A stretch of 64,000 nucleotides of DNA from Pseudalkalibacillus sp051842935 (GCF_051842935.1 NZ_JBPXRR010000001.1:3100001-3164000), one strand, 5' to 3'; counted from the first letter of the stretch, positions 1-8,789 are shown. The notes: generated by a model not told the origin, from the sequence alone. Numbers and translations are program-made.

Positions 1-1023
1 GGCAAGCAGAAGCCCTACGACTGCTGCATTGATTCCGGTCAGTGCAGCCTGGAACCTAGGTCGCTTACGCACTTCATTCAGGAAAGGCAACGAACCGATG
101 ATGAGCAGGAAAGATGGCAAAAAGATTCCGATTGTTGCAATGATAGCGCCACTCACACCATTGATCATAGCTCCTAGATAACTTGCAAATGTAAACAGTG
201 GTCCAGGTACAGCCTGAGCAAATCCATATCCGGCTAAAAACTGCTCTGCGCTCACCCAGCCGATCGGTACCACTTCACGCTCCAGTAATGGTAAAACAAC
301 GTGCCCACCGCCGAACACGAGAGAACCTACCCGGTAAAAGGTATCAAAAACATCGAACGCGCCATTTTGAATGATTGGTCTTAGAATCGGAAGACCGATC
401 AATAGACCGAAGAATAATGCCCAGGCAATAATGCCAGCCTTCTTACTGAATGGTACATTCATTTCTTGGATTTCTGGAACATCTTGCTTTTTATAAAGGA
501 TTAGACCGATAAGGCTAGCGGCCAAAATGATTACGAGTTGACCAACTGCAGATGGCCAGGCAAGGGTTAGTACTGCAGCCAGTAGGGCAATCGTGATTCT
601 CGGTTTATCCGGGGTCAATTTTTTCCCCATTCCAATGACAGCTTGTGCAACGACAGCTACGGCAACAATTTTCAACCCATGGATCCAACCAGCATCATCG
701 ATGGTACTGTTTTGGTAAAAGAAGGCGAACAGGACAAGTGCGATGATGGACGGCAGGGTGAATCCAAGCCAGGAAATAAGCCCGCCAATTAAACCGCCAC
801 GTAACATACCGATTGCAATCCCGACCTGACTGCTCGCTGGACCCGGTAGGAACTGACACAATGCAATGATATCCGCATATGTTTTGTCATCTAGCCATTT
901 TCGCTTGTCGATATATTCGTTCTTAAAATATCCAAGGTGAGCGACTGGACCTCCAAAGGAGGTAAAGCCTAACTTTGTTGAAGCACTTAATATTTCTAAC
1001 CATGCATGTGATTTTTTCCGCAT
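1..1023 (-). CDS. chrA: Chromate transporter ChrA, 5' part
   Basis: The frame is open from an ATG at 1021-1023 to the window edge, giving 341 residues without a stop, so the C-terminus lies outside. The N-terminus reads as a ChrA domain: FTSFGGPVAHLGYF near residues 19-32, then LCQFLPGPASSQVGIAIG, then hydrophobic helices. A second copy of the motif set appears further on (VGSLVFGGGHVVLPLLEREV and GFAQAVPGPLFTFASYLG), so this is the two-domain long-chain CHR form. Known members export chromate from the cytoplasm with the membrane potential. The substrate is inferred from the family. It is transcribed in the same direction as the parM/parR-like pair but is separated from it by a terminator. 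Confidence 0.92.
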   Translation of the reverse strand, partial: MRKKSHAWLEILSASTKLGFTSFGGPVAHLGYFKNEYIDKRKWLDDKTYADIIALCQFLPGPASSQVGIAIGMLRGGLIGGLISWLGFTLPSIIALVLFAFFYQNSTIDDAGWIHGLKIVAVAVVAQAVIGMGKKLTPDKPRITIALLAAVLTLAWPSAVGQLVIILAASLIGLILYKKQDVPEIQEMNVPFSKKAGIIAWALFFGLLIGLPILRPIIQNGAFDVFDTFYRVGSLVFGGGHVVLPLLEREVVPIGWVSAEQFLAGYGFAQAVPGPLFTFASYLGAMINGVSGAIIATIGIFLPSFLLIIGSLPFLNEVRKRPRFQAALTGINAAVVGLLLA

Positions 1024-1079
1024 CGTTTATGACCTCTCACTCTATTTTTAACTTTTTTAACATCCTTACTGTAATGAAA

Positions 1080-1103
1080 AAACCCCTTGTTCACAAGGGG
1101 TTT
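1080..1103 (-). terminator. Rho-independent terminator after the ParR-like gene
   Basis: A 10-bp perfect stem (AAACCCCTTG with CAAGGGGTTT) and 4-base loop are followed on the minus strand by a run of T. It lies just past the stop of the ParR-like gene and ends the parM/parR-like operon before chrA. Confidence 0.85.
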
Positions 1104-1110
1104 GAATCAC

Positions 1111-1671
1111 TTATTTATTCATACTTGAGAAAAAGTCCGCTAAAGGATCATCATCCTCTTCTTCCTCTTCCTCGACTTCTGTATGAATTTCATCTTTTAA
1201 CGTATCCAAGTTGATGTCATTTAAGTCATCTTCGCTCGACCATGATTGTGTTTCCTGATTTTCCTTTTGAACAGGGAAGGGAATCGTTGCAGCTTCTTCC
1301 TGAAGATACAACGCCTGGTCGATATCGACTGAATTACTGTTCAACGCTGCTAAAAGAGTCGTTGCACGCATCGGATCGTTCATCAATTGATAAACGATTG
1401 TACCGATCAACGCTTCAGAATGTTCATGTTTAATCCAATTTCGCTGTTCTTTCGTCAGTTGCTTCGGGAGAGGGATCGTGATGGTTTCGCGTTCTTTTGC
1501 AAGGGATTCATTCACACCTTGCATCACATACTGAGCGATTCTACTGGAAAAATTCCTTCTCTCTGTCTCTTTCAACTTTTGAAGTTGTTTTAAAAGATAA
1601 TCAGGTGTATCTGAAGGGACACGAAACGTAATTGTTTGACCTCGTTCTACACCTTTTTTCGAATCTCTCAT
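1111..1671 (-). CDS. ParR-like partner protein of the actin-like ParM cassette
   Basis: This is a 186-residue protein starting 9 bases after the stop of the ParM-like gene; a GGTGAT ribosome site lies in that gap, so the two are co-transcribed. The N-terminal third is basic and reads like a ribbon-helix-helix type DNA binder (TITFRVPSDTPDYLLKQL, residues 13-30). The C-terminal third is strongly acidic (EVEEEEEEDDDPLADFF). A basic DNA-binding head with an acidic tail that contacts the filament is the usual ParR adaptor plan. Position (second gene, centromere-like iterons upstream of the first) also fits ParR. I do not recognise it by close similarity, so the role is inferred from context and charge layout. 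A terminator follows directly. Confidence 0.6.
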   Translation of the reverse strand: MRDSKKGVERGQTITFRVPSDTPDYLLKQLQKLKETERRNFSSRIAQYVMQGVNESLAKERETITIPLPKQLTKEQRNWIKHEHSEALIGTIVYQLMNDPMRATTLLAALNSNSVDIDQALYLQEEAATIPFPVQKENQETQSWSSEDDLNDINLDTLKDEIHTEVEEEEEEDDDPLADFFSSMNK

Positions 1672-1680
1672 ACCATCACC

Positions 1681-2871
1681 CTACTTAGCAGCTGAAGTCT
1701 CTTTCTCTTTCTTCTCTACTTTCTTTTCTTTCTCTGATTTACGGATATAATCCGAAATCAACTTATAGTAAGCATTGGCCATCATCCAGATGCTTTCGTT
1801 CTCATCTTCAAAGAATTCGATGTTGAATCCGTCCAAATTATTATTCAGCGTCTTCAGATAATCCTTCAGGACTGCAGAGCCACCCCCAACAAAGTAACAG
1901 ATCTCGGATTGGGAGTTGCGTTGCCATACATTACGGAGGTAACGATATTGTTTCTTTGCTAGTTCAAGCAGAATACGATCGGTAATATCATGGACGTTCG
2001 TACGGCTTCCTTTCACCATGATATGGTGACGATTATTCTTTCTAGTAATGATATCGACTACATCACGACGGCTGTCCAGTTCAACACCGTGCTTTGTGAG
2101 GATTTCATCACGGATTTGTTCAAGAGACTCAGCTACACCTAGGTTGAAACCTTGAGCTTTATCGTCATCTACATTCCGGTTGCGGATTACCGCGATATCT
2201 GTTGAAAGACCTCCAATATCCTGGATGAGAATCTGCTTGTCGATCAACTCTTTGTTAATGATGTTCAAATCGTTATCCATGACAAGGTTCACGTAAGCTG
2301 CAAATCCTTCTGGATACACTTTCACTTCATCAAACTTAATATTCACTTTCTTGCCCTGAAATTGAGGTGTAATCAGGAATTCAACCTGATGGACTGAGCC
2401 GAGCAATTGTGAACGATATCCAACATCCTTACCTTCCTTAACCTCTCTCAGTGGAAGACCTGTCCCAAGCGTATAATTCGCCTCAATGACATTGTTCGCT
2501 GTCTTGAACGAACTTGCTCCATTTTCATAACCGACTGCATCTAATGCGATCGCCGCAAACAACATGACAAGTGTCTGATCTTCTTCTGATTTATTACTTC
2601 CAGGATCCAATTCTGTAGAGTTGCTTGTTTTCGTTGCTAAGTTACCTACTCTGTAAATCGCATTGTTTTCTTTTAAAGCAGGGGAGTGTACTCGAATATG
2701 TAGATTGTCTAGTGGGTCTTTTTCATCTAATTCTTCTATTCCGATTACTGGTCGATCTTCCATATCCCTTGCGATGACATTCGGGATGTATAACTCATTC
2801 TCAAGTTTCCCGAAATTCGCCTTCACCGCATCATTACCAACATCAACCGCAGCAATTCTTGATTTTGTCAT
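1681..2871 (-). CDS. ParM/StbA-family actin-like ATPase
   Basis: This 396-residue protein carries the actin-fold motifs in order: phosphate-1 loop AAVDVGNDAVKANFG (residues 7-21), phosphate-2 loop LIQDIGGLSTDIAVI (about 215-229) and adenosine loop YFVGGGSAVL (about 326-335). It therefore belongs to the ParM/AlfA/Alp7A-like plasmid segregation ATPases and not to MreB or FtsA, whose extra domains are absent. Such proteins form ATP-driven filaments that push ParR-bound DNA apart. The C-terminus is lysine/glutamate-rich and probably disordered. The ParR-like gene follows 9 bases later and three iterons lie upstream, completing a par cassette. Here it sits in the chromosomal origin region, about 52 kb from dnaA, which is unusual for a plasmid-type system. 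Confidence 0.82.
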   Translation of the reverse strand: MTKSRIAAVDVGNDAVKANFGKLENELYIPNVIARDMEDRPVIGIEELDEKDPLDNLHIRVHSPALKENNAIYRVGNLATKTSNSTELDPGSNKSEEDQTLVMLFAAIALDAVGYENGASSFKTANNVIEANYTLGTGLPLREVKEGKDVGYRSQLLGSVHQVEFLITPQFQGKKVNIKFDEVKVYPEGFAAYVNLVMDNDLNIINKELIDKQILIQDIGGLSTDIAVIRNRNVDDDKAQGFNLGVAESLEQIRDEILTKHGVELDSRRDVVDIITRKNNRHHIMVKGSRTNVHDITDRILLELAKKQYRYLRNVWQRNSQSEICYFVGGGSAVLKDYLKTLNNNLDGFNIEFFEDENESIWMMANAYYKLISDYIRKSEKEKKVEKKEKETSAAK

Positions 2872-2967
2872 TCTTCCATTACCCCTCTCAGAGAAAAGTA
2901 TGTTACTAGATTAAAGGTATTAGAGAAACGACAAATAGTCAATCAGCCTTTCGATGTGTTCTTTTGC

Positions 2968-3090
2968 GTGTACATGTACACATTCTTGTACACGGCTGGT
3001 ATAACAGCATGTGTGCTTATTCGTATACATGTAAACGTTTTTGTAAACATCATGTTTTCTTTTTGTACACATGTACACATTATTGTATAC
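2968..3090. repeat. Three 26-bp iterons, candidate parC centromere/operator
   Basis: Three copies start at 2968, 3023 and 3065. Each is a near-palindromic 14-mer GTNNACATGTANAC, six AT-rich bases, then a half-site GTANAC, so every copy holds three GTANAC-like half-sites at the same spacing. The first 14-mer (GTGTACATGTACAC) is a perfect palindrome. The copies differ at several positions yet keep the pattern, which suggests selection on protein contacts. They lie about 100-220 bases upstream of the ParM-like start. In ParMRC plasmids the parC iterons occupy this place and also act as the operator for ParR. Function here is inferred. Confidence 0.7.
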
Positions 3091-3141
3091 ATGCTCTTAT
3101 ATAGTAAAAAGTCCCCTCCCCTACTCTTCATTAGAAGCTGA

Positions 3142-3474
3142 ATAATAGAGCTATCATTTAGATTGAGAGGGGTGGTTTTGACTGTTTGGTTTTAAAGATG
3201 AAAAGATGAGTAGAATATATGGAAATGAGAACTATGTCTGTTCGAATTGTTTGTGTGTAAGATCAGATATAAGAGAATGATTAAAGAAGAGATATAGAGA
3301 GGAAGAAATAGGACAGGAGTCTTATAAAAGAGGAAGAAGATAACGATCATATGTATTTTTTTGTAAATGGGGGTGTCCATACAAAGATAGGTGACCAATA
3401 AGATCCAGTAATCGACATGAATGCTGTCAAACTGTCGAAAGGGGTAGAGGATCTTAAAGGCCACCTATATTGAT
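3142..3474. other. Gene-free spacer between the par cassette and aceA
   Basis: The plus strand is purine-rich and short ORFs lack ribosome sites. A 90-codon minus-strand frame (3192-3464) begins with GTG and has no Shine-Dalgarno sequence, so I do not call it. No clear hairpin terminator for aceA is visible. Confidence 0.5.
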
Positions 3475-4758
3475 TTATTTTGCTGATTGGAATTGTTCAG
3501 TTTCTGTCGAACCGCCAAGAGCTGTGGTGGATGATGTACCACCTGAAATCACTTTTGCAACTTCATCAAAGTACCCTGTTCCGACTTCACGTTGATGACG
3601 TGTTGCTGTATAGCCATATTGTTCACTCGCAAACTCCGCTTGTTGCAACTCAGAGTATGCTGCCATCCCTTTATCTTTATACTGTCGAGCAAGTTCAAAC
3701 ATGCTGTGATTCAACGCATGGAAGCCTGCCAGTGTGACGAATTGGAATTTGTAACCCATCTTCCCGAGTTCTTTTTGGAATTTTGCAATCGTTGCATCGT
3801 CCAGCTTTGCTTTCCAGTTGAATGAAGGTGAGCAATTATATGCTAAGAGCTTCCCTGGATATTTTGCATGAATTGCTTCTGCAAATTGTTTCGCTTCTTC
3901 TAGGTTCGGTTCAGATGTTTCGCACCAAACAAGGTCTGCATATGGCGCATATGCGAGTCCTCTGGCAATTGCCTGGTCGATTCCTGCTTTTGTGCGGAAG
4001 AATCCTTCTGCTGTCCGTTCTCCTGTAATAAAGGACGCATCCTCTGGATCAATGTCACTAGTGATCAGATCGGCTGCATTGGCATCCGTACGTGCTACGA
4101 TGATGGTCGGTACTCCCATCACATCCGCTGCAAACCTTGCCGAGATCAAGTTTCTTACCGCTGTCTGAGTCGGCAATAAGACCTTCCCACCAAGATGTCC
4201 GCATTTCTTCTCAGATGACAACTGATCTTCAAAATGCACACCTGCTGCACCCGCTTCAATCATGTTTTTCATCAATTCGAACACATTCAATTGCCCACCG
4301 AATCCTGCTTCCGCGTCTGCTACAATCGGTGCAAACCAATCGATTTCCCCTTTACCTTCCATGCATTGGATCTGATCTGCGCGCTGTAGTGTTTGATTGA
4401 TTCGCTTCACGACTTGCGGCACGCTGTTGGCAGGATAAAGGCTTTGATCCGGGTACATCTGTCCTGAGAGATTTGCGTCTGCAGCGACTTGCCAGCCACT
4501 CAAGTAAATCGCCTTCAGCCCCGCTTTTACTTGCTGCATCGCTTGATTTCCTGTCAATGCGCCAAGTGCGTTCACATAATCCTCATTGTGAAGTAGATTC
4601 CACAGCTTTTCTGCCCCATGCCTTGCTAATGTATGTTCAATATCGATGGATCCTTTTAGTCGGATCACATCTTCTGGCGTATAAGGTCTCGTAACGCCGT
4701 CCCATCTTTTGTTCGTATCCCAGTCCATTTGCATTTTCAACGCTTTATCTTGATTCAC
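3475..4758 (-). CDS. aceA: Isocitrate lyase
   Basis: This 427-residue protein cleaves isocitrate to succinate and glyoxylate, the first step of the glyoxylate shunt. The signature KKCGH lies at residues 184-188 and contains the catalytic cysteine. Other conserved stretches are WFAPIVADAEAGFGG (about 141-155, Mg2+ binding) and PTIIVARTDANAA. Length matches bacterial isocitrate lyases (about 425-435). It follows malate synthase by 22 bases on the same strand, so the two form an aceB-aceA operon allowing growth on acetate or fatty acids. B. subtilis lacks this pathway, while several halotolerant Bacillaceae have it. Confidence 0.97.
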   Translation of the reverse strand: MNQDKALKMQMDWDTNKRWDGVTRPYTPEDVIRLKGSIDIEHTLARHGAEKLWNLLHNEDYVNALGALTGNQAMQQVKAGLKAIYLSGWQVAADANLSGQMYPDQSLYPANSVPQVVKRINQTLQRADQIQCMEGKGEIDWFAPIVADAEAGFGGQLNVFELMKNMIEAGAAGVHFEDQLSSEKKCGHLGGKVLLPTQTAVRNLISARFAADVMGVPTIIVARTDANAADLITSDIDPEDASFITGERTAEGFFRTKAGIDQAIARGLAYAPYADLVWCETSEPNLEEAKQFAEAIHAKYPGKLLAYNCSPSFNWKAKLDDATIAKFQKELGKMGYKFQFVTLAGFHALNHSMFELARQYKDKGMAAYSELQQAEFASEQYGYTATRHQREVGTGYFDEVAKVISGGTSSTTALGGSTETEQFQSAK

Positions 4759-4780
4759 TTTATTTCCTCCCTAACCGGTT

Positions 4781-6370
4781 TTATAATCTTTGATAAGCTG
4801 GTAGTGTTAAGAATTCTTCAAACTGTTCTTGTAAGATCAAGTCCTCAAATAAGACCCTCGCTTCTTCAAAGCGACCCTTCTCAAATGTTTCCTTGCCGAC
4901 GTCGACACTGATCTTCGTCATTTCTTCCTCTAACAACTCTTTGAATAGTTCGACCGTTACGTTCCGTCCGTCCTCTAATACCCCCTGTGGATGTCGAATC
5001 CATTGCCATACTTGAGCTCGAGAGATTTCAGCAGTAGCTGCATCTTCCATAAGGTTGTTGATAGGTACAGCTCCCCTTCCGGATAACCATGCTGCGATAT
5101 ACCGGATTCCTACATTCAAGTTCGTTCTTACACCTTGTTCCGTTATTTTTCCTTCTGGTACATGAAGGAGGTCATTTGCCTGGATGGTCAGATCATCCCT
5201 CTTCAGGTCTATTTGGTTCGCCGACTTGAGGTGTTCATCGAACACATCCATTGCAATCTGAATCATTCCAGGATGGGCGATCCATGTCCCGTCATGACCA
5301 TCTTTCACTTCCCGCTCCTTATCCGCACGCACTTTTTCGAATGCGGCTTGGTTTGCATCCGGGTCGTTTTTTACAGGAATTTGCGCTGCCATACCACCAA
5401 TCGCGTGTGCATTACGCTTGTGACACGTCTGGATGGCTAGCAGGGAATACGCTCTCATGTTCGGGACCGTCATCGTGACAAGTGAGCGATCCGGCAGGAT
5501 TACTTCAGGACGGTTCTTGAACTTTTTGATGAAGCTGAAGATGTAATCCCATCTTCCACAATTCAGACCTGCGGAATGATCTTTCAATTCATACAGAATT
5601 TCGTCCATCTCGAAAGCGGCAAGGATCGTTTCAATAAGTACAGTTGCTTTAATGGTGCCTTGAGGTAGGCCAAGTTCTTCCTGTGCGAAAATAAACACAT
5701 CATTCCATAATCTTGCTTCCAGATGACTTTCAAGCTTCGGAAGGTAAAAGTATGGACCGCTTCCTTTTTCAATCAGTGCTTTTGCATTATGGAAAAAGTA
5801 AAGCCCGAAGTCGAAAAGACTCGCTGAAACAGGTTGGTGATCTACATGAACATGCTTTTCTTCTAGATGCCAGCCTCTAGGGCGTACTTTTAGTACAGCA
5901 TGTGTTTCATTCAATACGTACTTCTTCCCACTCTCATTTTCAAATGAGATTGTACCTCGGATGGCATCTCTTAAGTTGATTTGCCCATCCAGACAATTGG
6001 TCCACGTAGGTGAATTGGCATCCTCAAAGTCCGCCATGAACACCTTTGCACCAGAATTGAGTGCATTGATGACCATTTTCCGATCGACCGGACCGGTTAT
6101 TTCGACCCTTCGATCTTGGAGATCTTCAGGAATCGCCGCAATGGTCCAATCTGACTGTCGAATCTCTTCGGTCTCTTTCAGAAAGTCAGGATTCTTCCCG
6201 GCATCAATGTCTTGTTGGACAATCTCACGTCGTTTCAATAGCTCTTTTCTGCGAGTACCGAATTTGCGTTCCAGTTTTTCAACAAATTGCAATGCTTCAG
6301 GTGTTAGGATTGTTTCATGCTGCGGTTGAACAGTAGCATTGATTTGAATGCCTTTTTCCTCTGTTTTCAT
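4781..6370 (-). CDS. aceB: Malate synthase A
   Basis: This protein condenses glyoxylate with acetyl-CoA to give malate. Conserved blocks are FMADFEDANSPTW (about residues 111-123) and KVRPRGWHLEEKHV (about 161-174, with the catalytic arginine), and the length is typical of the A isoform (about 530). I start it at the ATG 6368-6370 (MKTEEKG..., 529 residues), preceded by AAGGAAG; an in-frame TTG ten codons upstream would add residues of no conserved character. It is the first gene of the aceB-aceA operon. The upstream space contains the YhfH terminator. Confidence 0.96.
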   Translation of the reverse strand: MKTEEKGIQINATVQPQHETILTPEALQFVEKLERKFGTRRKELLKRREIVQQDIDAGKNPDFLKETEEIRQSDWTIAAIPEDLQDRRVEITGPVDRKMVINALNSGAKVFMADFEDANSPTWTNCLDGQINLRDAIRGTISFENESGKKYVLNETHAVLKVRPRGWHLEEKHVHVDHQPVSASLFDFGLYFFHNAKALIEKGSGPYFYLPKLESHLEARLWNDVFIFAQEELGLPQGTIKATVLIETILAAFEMDEILYELKDHSAGLNCGRWDYIFSFIKKFKNRPEVILPDRSLVTMTVPNMRAYSLLAIQTCHKRNAHAIGGMAAQIPVKNDPDANQAAFEKVRADKEREVKDGHDGTWIAHPGMIQIAMDVFDEHLKSANQIDLKRDDLTIQANDLLHVPEGKITEQGVRTNLNVGIRYIAAWLSGRGAVPINNLMEDAATAEISRAQVWQWIRHPQGVLEDGRNVTVELFKELLEEEMTKISVDVGKETFEKGRFEEARVLFEDLILQEQFEEFLTLPAYQRL

Positions 6371-6456
6371 GTACGTACAGACACTTCCTTCCCAGCTCAA
6401 TGGTATTGAATTTTATAAATGGTTAAGTATGGTTTCTTTCCACTCGTCGCAAATAA

Positions 6457-6482
6457 AAGGACGAGGCGTCTCCCTCATCCTT
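6457..6482 (-). terminator. Terminator after the YhfH-family gene
   Basis: A 9-bp stem with one G-T pair (AAGGATGAG/CTCGTCCTT on the minus strand) is followed by TTTTATTT, immediately after the YhfH stop codon. Confidence 0.75.
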
Positions 6483-6626
6483 CTACTCTTCTTTTTTAGC
6501 CAGGCAGCGCTCACACTCCATGAAGTAAGATTCTGCTTGCTCTTGGATTTGCTCCCCACATTCTGGACATTTTTTCTTTGGTAGATTTCTAAAGAATGTT
6601 ACCGGATTTTCTAACATACTCATCAT
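6483..6626 (-). CDS. YhfH-family small zinc-ribbon-like protein
   Basis: A 47-residue protein begins at tandem ATGs (6624-6626 and 6621-6623) behind AAGGAGG. It contains two CxxC pairs (KKCPECGEQ and MECERCLAK), the usual zinc-ribbon pattern, and a VTFFRNLPKK segment characteristic of the YhfH family of tiny Bacillaceae proteins. No biochemical role is established that I know of. A longer frame upstream (start near 6713) has no ribosome site and codes for a low-quality leader. It is a single gene with its own terminator, between aceB and the VOC gene. Confidence 0.8.
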   Translation of the reverse strand: MMSMLENPVTFFRNLPKKKCPECGEQIQEQAESYFMECERCLAKKEE

Positions 6627-6740
6627 TCTCCCTCCTTTTTTATATAACAATAATCTGTTTTGTCTATCTGTTATAGTACAGTATACATAAATAAAAAAGA
6701 AATGTGTACCCATTTTTTCATTTTTTTGAAAATTTAATAG

Positions 6741-6773
6741 AAAGACCTATAAAGACGATGAATGATAGGTCTT
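6741..6773 (+). terminator. Isolated terminator-like hairpin
   Basis: A 10-bp perfect stem (AAAGACCTAT/ATAGGTCTTT) has a 13-base loop and is followed by six T on the plus strand. No plus-strand gene precedes it. On the minus strand it would be a second, weaker terminator behind the VOC gene. Confidence 0.5.
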
Positions 6774-6816
6774 TTTTAGACCAAAAGACCTTCATTTTGT
6801 TGGAAAATATTTAAAA

Positions 6817-6844
6817 AACCATCCCCAAGATGTCAGGAATGGTT
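6817..6844 (-). terminator. Terminator after the VOC-family gene
   Basis: On the minus strand the stem AACCATTCC/GGGATGGTT has a 10-base loop and is followed by six T, twelve bases past the gene end. Confidence 0.8.
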
Positions 6845-6855
6845 GTTTCAGGTAG

Positions 6856-7218
6856 TTATCCTTTTAAAATGAATTCATTTCCATCTTCGTCTGTAAATTG
6901 AACGAATGTACCCCATTGCATCTCTTGCGGTTCTTCCTTGAAAGGAACGCCATTCGCCTTCATCTTCTCGTACGTTTCGGTAATCGAGTCACATTCAAAA
7001 ACAATGGATGCTTTCATATTTTCATGTCCTTTCATCATCGCTTTAGGATAAAGGACGAGACGAGTTTGTGCATTTGCTGGTGCAACCTCAAGCCAATAAG
7101 TGTCCGGCCCCATCGGTTGTTCTACCACAACTTCGAATCCGACTTTCTCTGTCCAGAAGTTCTTCGCCTTCTGTTGATCATCAACGTATACCGCTACTGT
7201 TCCTAAGTTCGTAATCAT
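6856..7218 (-). CDS. VOC (glyoxalase/bleomycin-resistance) family protein
   Basis: This 120-residue single-domain protein has two beta-alpha-beta-beta-beta repeats: VAVYVDDQQKAKNFWTEKVG near the start, then SIVFECDSITETYEKMKANG and VQFTDEDGNEFILKG at the end. The final glutamate of DEDGNEF matches a metal-ligand position of the family. Members range from isomerases and dioxygenases to binding proteins, so no substrate can be assigned. It follows the AraC-type gene by 47 bases and the GNAT gene lies further upstream, so the three may form one operon ending at the terminator just downstream. Confidence 0.85.
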   Translation of the reverse strand: MITNLGTVAVYVDDQQKAKNFWTEKVGFEVVVEQPMGPDTYWLEVAPANAQTRLVLYPKAMMKGHENMKASIVFECDSITETYEKMKANGVPFKEEPQEMQWGTFVQFTDEDGNEFILKG

Positions 7219-7265
7219 GAATCAAACTCCCTTTTCATTGATTTATTCTCATTGTATCAGAGGTC

Positions 7266-8084
7266 TTATTCTTCCTCTTGTAAAAAAGCGACGTCATCCC
7301 TCGGTTGGTTGAATTGATTGAATATCCATTGTTGGTATTCTTTCGGGGTGATCCCCAGACTTTCTTTGAACTCTTTGGAAAAATGGGCATAGTCGAAGTA
7401 ACCGAATTCATGCATACAGTCATGAAGATGAACGGTTGGGTTGAAAAAGATCCTTAACCTCACTTGATTGAACCGAGCGACTTTACTGAGCTTTTTCGGA
7501 GTAAGCCCAGTCAGATCGCTGCACTTTCTTTCAAATTGGCGCTTGGAATAATGACTTTTCTCTATGACTTCCGAAAGGTCCGTTTCAATGGGGTTATCGT
7601 ATATTCTTGATACTTGAGCAAGGAGTTGATTATCCATCGGGTAATGTTCTATTTCGTCGATCATGAATTGTGAGAGTGCATTGAAGGCATCGTCAAAAGG
7701 GATCTCCTCCAGCTGATGGGTAAGACGGGCGATTTCTCCGCTATTCAATAGGTCTTCTAAAGGTACGAAACGATCTTTCAAGCCTTTCAGATGTTCATTG
7801 ACGAATCGTTTTAAACCCCATGGCTTCAGACGAATGCCGAACAGTTTGATCTGTCCTTCGGCTTCTAACACATGATACTTCGTCAACGAGCCAATAAGAA
7901 AGGCGACGGGGAGTTCTTGACCTTTTACCTGATAAGCACTTCCGAAGTGAAAAATCATTTCGTAACAACCATCAGGCCACAACACTTCTGCACTGTCATT
8001 TTCATCGTACGTCCGGTTGAGCGTCCAAAAACATTTTACATAGGGCTGGAGCTCTTTTGGAGGCTTCCTTTCCTCATAATGCAT
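7266..8084 (-). CDS. AraC-family transcriptional regulator
   Basis: This 272-residue protein has an N-terminal cupin-like sensor of the type found in many small AraC regulators (WPDGCYEMIFHFG near residues 38-50) and a C-terminal double helix-turn-helix: YSKRQFERKCSDLTGLTPKK (about 179-198) and CMHEFGYFDYAHFSKEFKES (about 223-242), ending with the conserved GITPKEYQQ. The DNA-binding part is intact. It lies 13 bases after the GNAT gene and 47 before the VOC gene. The target genes and ligand are unknown; control of this cluster is possible. Confidence 0.9.
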   Translation of the reverse strand: MHYEERKPPKELQPYVKCFWTLNRTYDENDSAEVLWPDGCYEMIFHFGSAYQVKGQELPVAFLIGSLTKYHVLEAEGQIKLFGIRLKPWGLKRFVNEHLKGLKDRFVPLEDLLNSGEIARLTHQLEEIPFDDAFNALSQFMIDEIEHYPMDNQLLAQVSRIYDNPIETDLSEVIEKSHYSKRQFERKCSDLTGLTPKKLSKVARFNQVRLRIFFNPTVHLHDCMHEFGYFDYAHFSKEFKESLGITPKEYQQWIFNQFNQPRDDVAFLQEEE

Positions 8085-8097
8085 GATCTACTTCTCC

Positions 8098-8628
8098 TCA
8101 CAATCTATACTCAAGCTGGATATCCAATGGCTCTCTGTTAAAAATCTCTTCATTAATCTCTTCTGCATACGTACACCCTAATGAACGGTAAAATTGCTGG
8201 GTCTCAACAGCAGGGTGAGCACCAATATAAAGCTTTTCTGCCCCTTTTTCTATCGCACTTTCACAGCAATGTTCAAAGAGCTTCTTACCGATGCCATGTC
8301 CCCGCTTTTCCTGTGATACGTGAATGTACGGGAGCTCAAAATACTGATTTCTGGAACCGAACTTCTTTCCTTCAATATTGGCAAAACCGACGAGAGCCTC
8401 CTTATCGAAAGCCCCAATGACCGCTCCGCCTGTTATAATACAGCTTTTCAATTCACCAATTACCCGTGCTTTATGTGCTTCGTCCCAATGATCGACAAAA
8501 TGGTCCTGCTTTATTATGTAATCCGCATTGTTCTTGTATACGATCTGGTTCGTTTCTTGATAACGATTGAAGTCTTTCAGAAAATCGTGTGATAGGTCTT
8601 CCTCTTTCAAACTTTTATAATGAATCAT
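8098..8628 (-). CDS. GNAT-family N-acetyltransferase
   Basis: I start it at the ATG 8626-8628, seven bases behind GAGGAG, giving 176 residues; a longer frame from 8676 would run through this ribosome site. The acetyl-CoA binding motif A is visible as HVSQEKRGHGIGKKLFEHC (around residues 112-130), followed by an IGAHPAVETQQFYRSLGCTY motif B. The acceptor substrate is unknown. It is the first gene of a probable GNAT-AraC-VOC transcription unit. Confidence 0.88.
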   Translation of the reverse strand: MIHYKSLKEEDLSHDFLKDFNRYQETNQIVYKNNADYIIKQDHFVDHWDEAHKARVIGELKSCIITGGAVIGAFDKEALVGFANIEGKKFGSRNQYFELPYIHVSQEKRGHGIGKKLFEHCCESAIEKGAEKLYIGAHPAVETQQFYRSLGCTYAEEINEEIFNREPLDIQLEYRL

Positions 8629-8789
8629 GAATTTTCTCCTCTTCATAAGATGGCTTTTGAGAAAATTTCTCCTCATTCACAGTATACATCAGCTCACAAA
8701 CCAGTAAAAAAGGAGTGCAGCAGTTCTTTTTCCGGTAACTTTTGCCGGTTTTAAGGTTGAAAACTCATCATTAGAGCTGTTCACAATTA

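Noticed and set aside
2943..3141. ORFs of about 60 codons on both strands over the iterons
   Set aside because: They are translations of the GTACAC repeats, have no ribosome site and overlap the candidate centromere.
3192..3464. 90-codon minus-strand hydrophobic ORF after aceA
   Set aside because: GTG start without a Shine-Dalgarno sequence, low-complexity hydrophobic translation, no family resemblance.
1..3474. Whole left edge as an integrated plasmid or genomic island
   Set aside because: No integrase, transposase, replication gene or flanking repeat is visible in the window; only the par cassette is plasmid-like.
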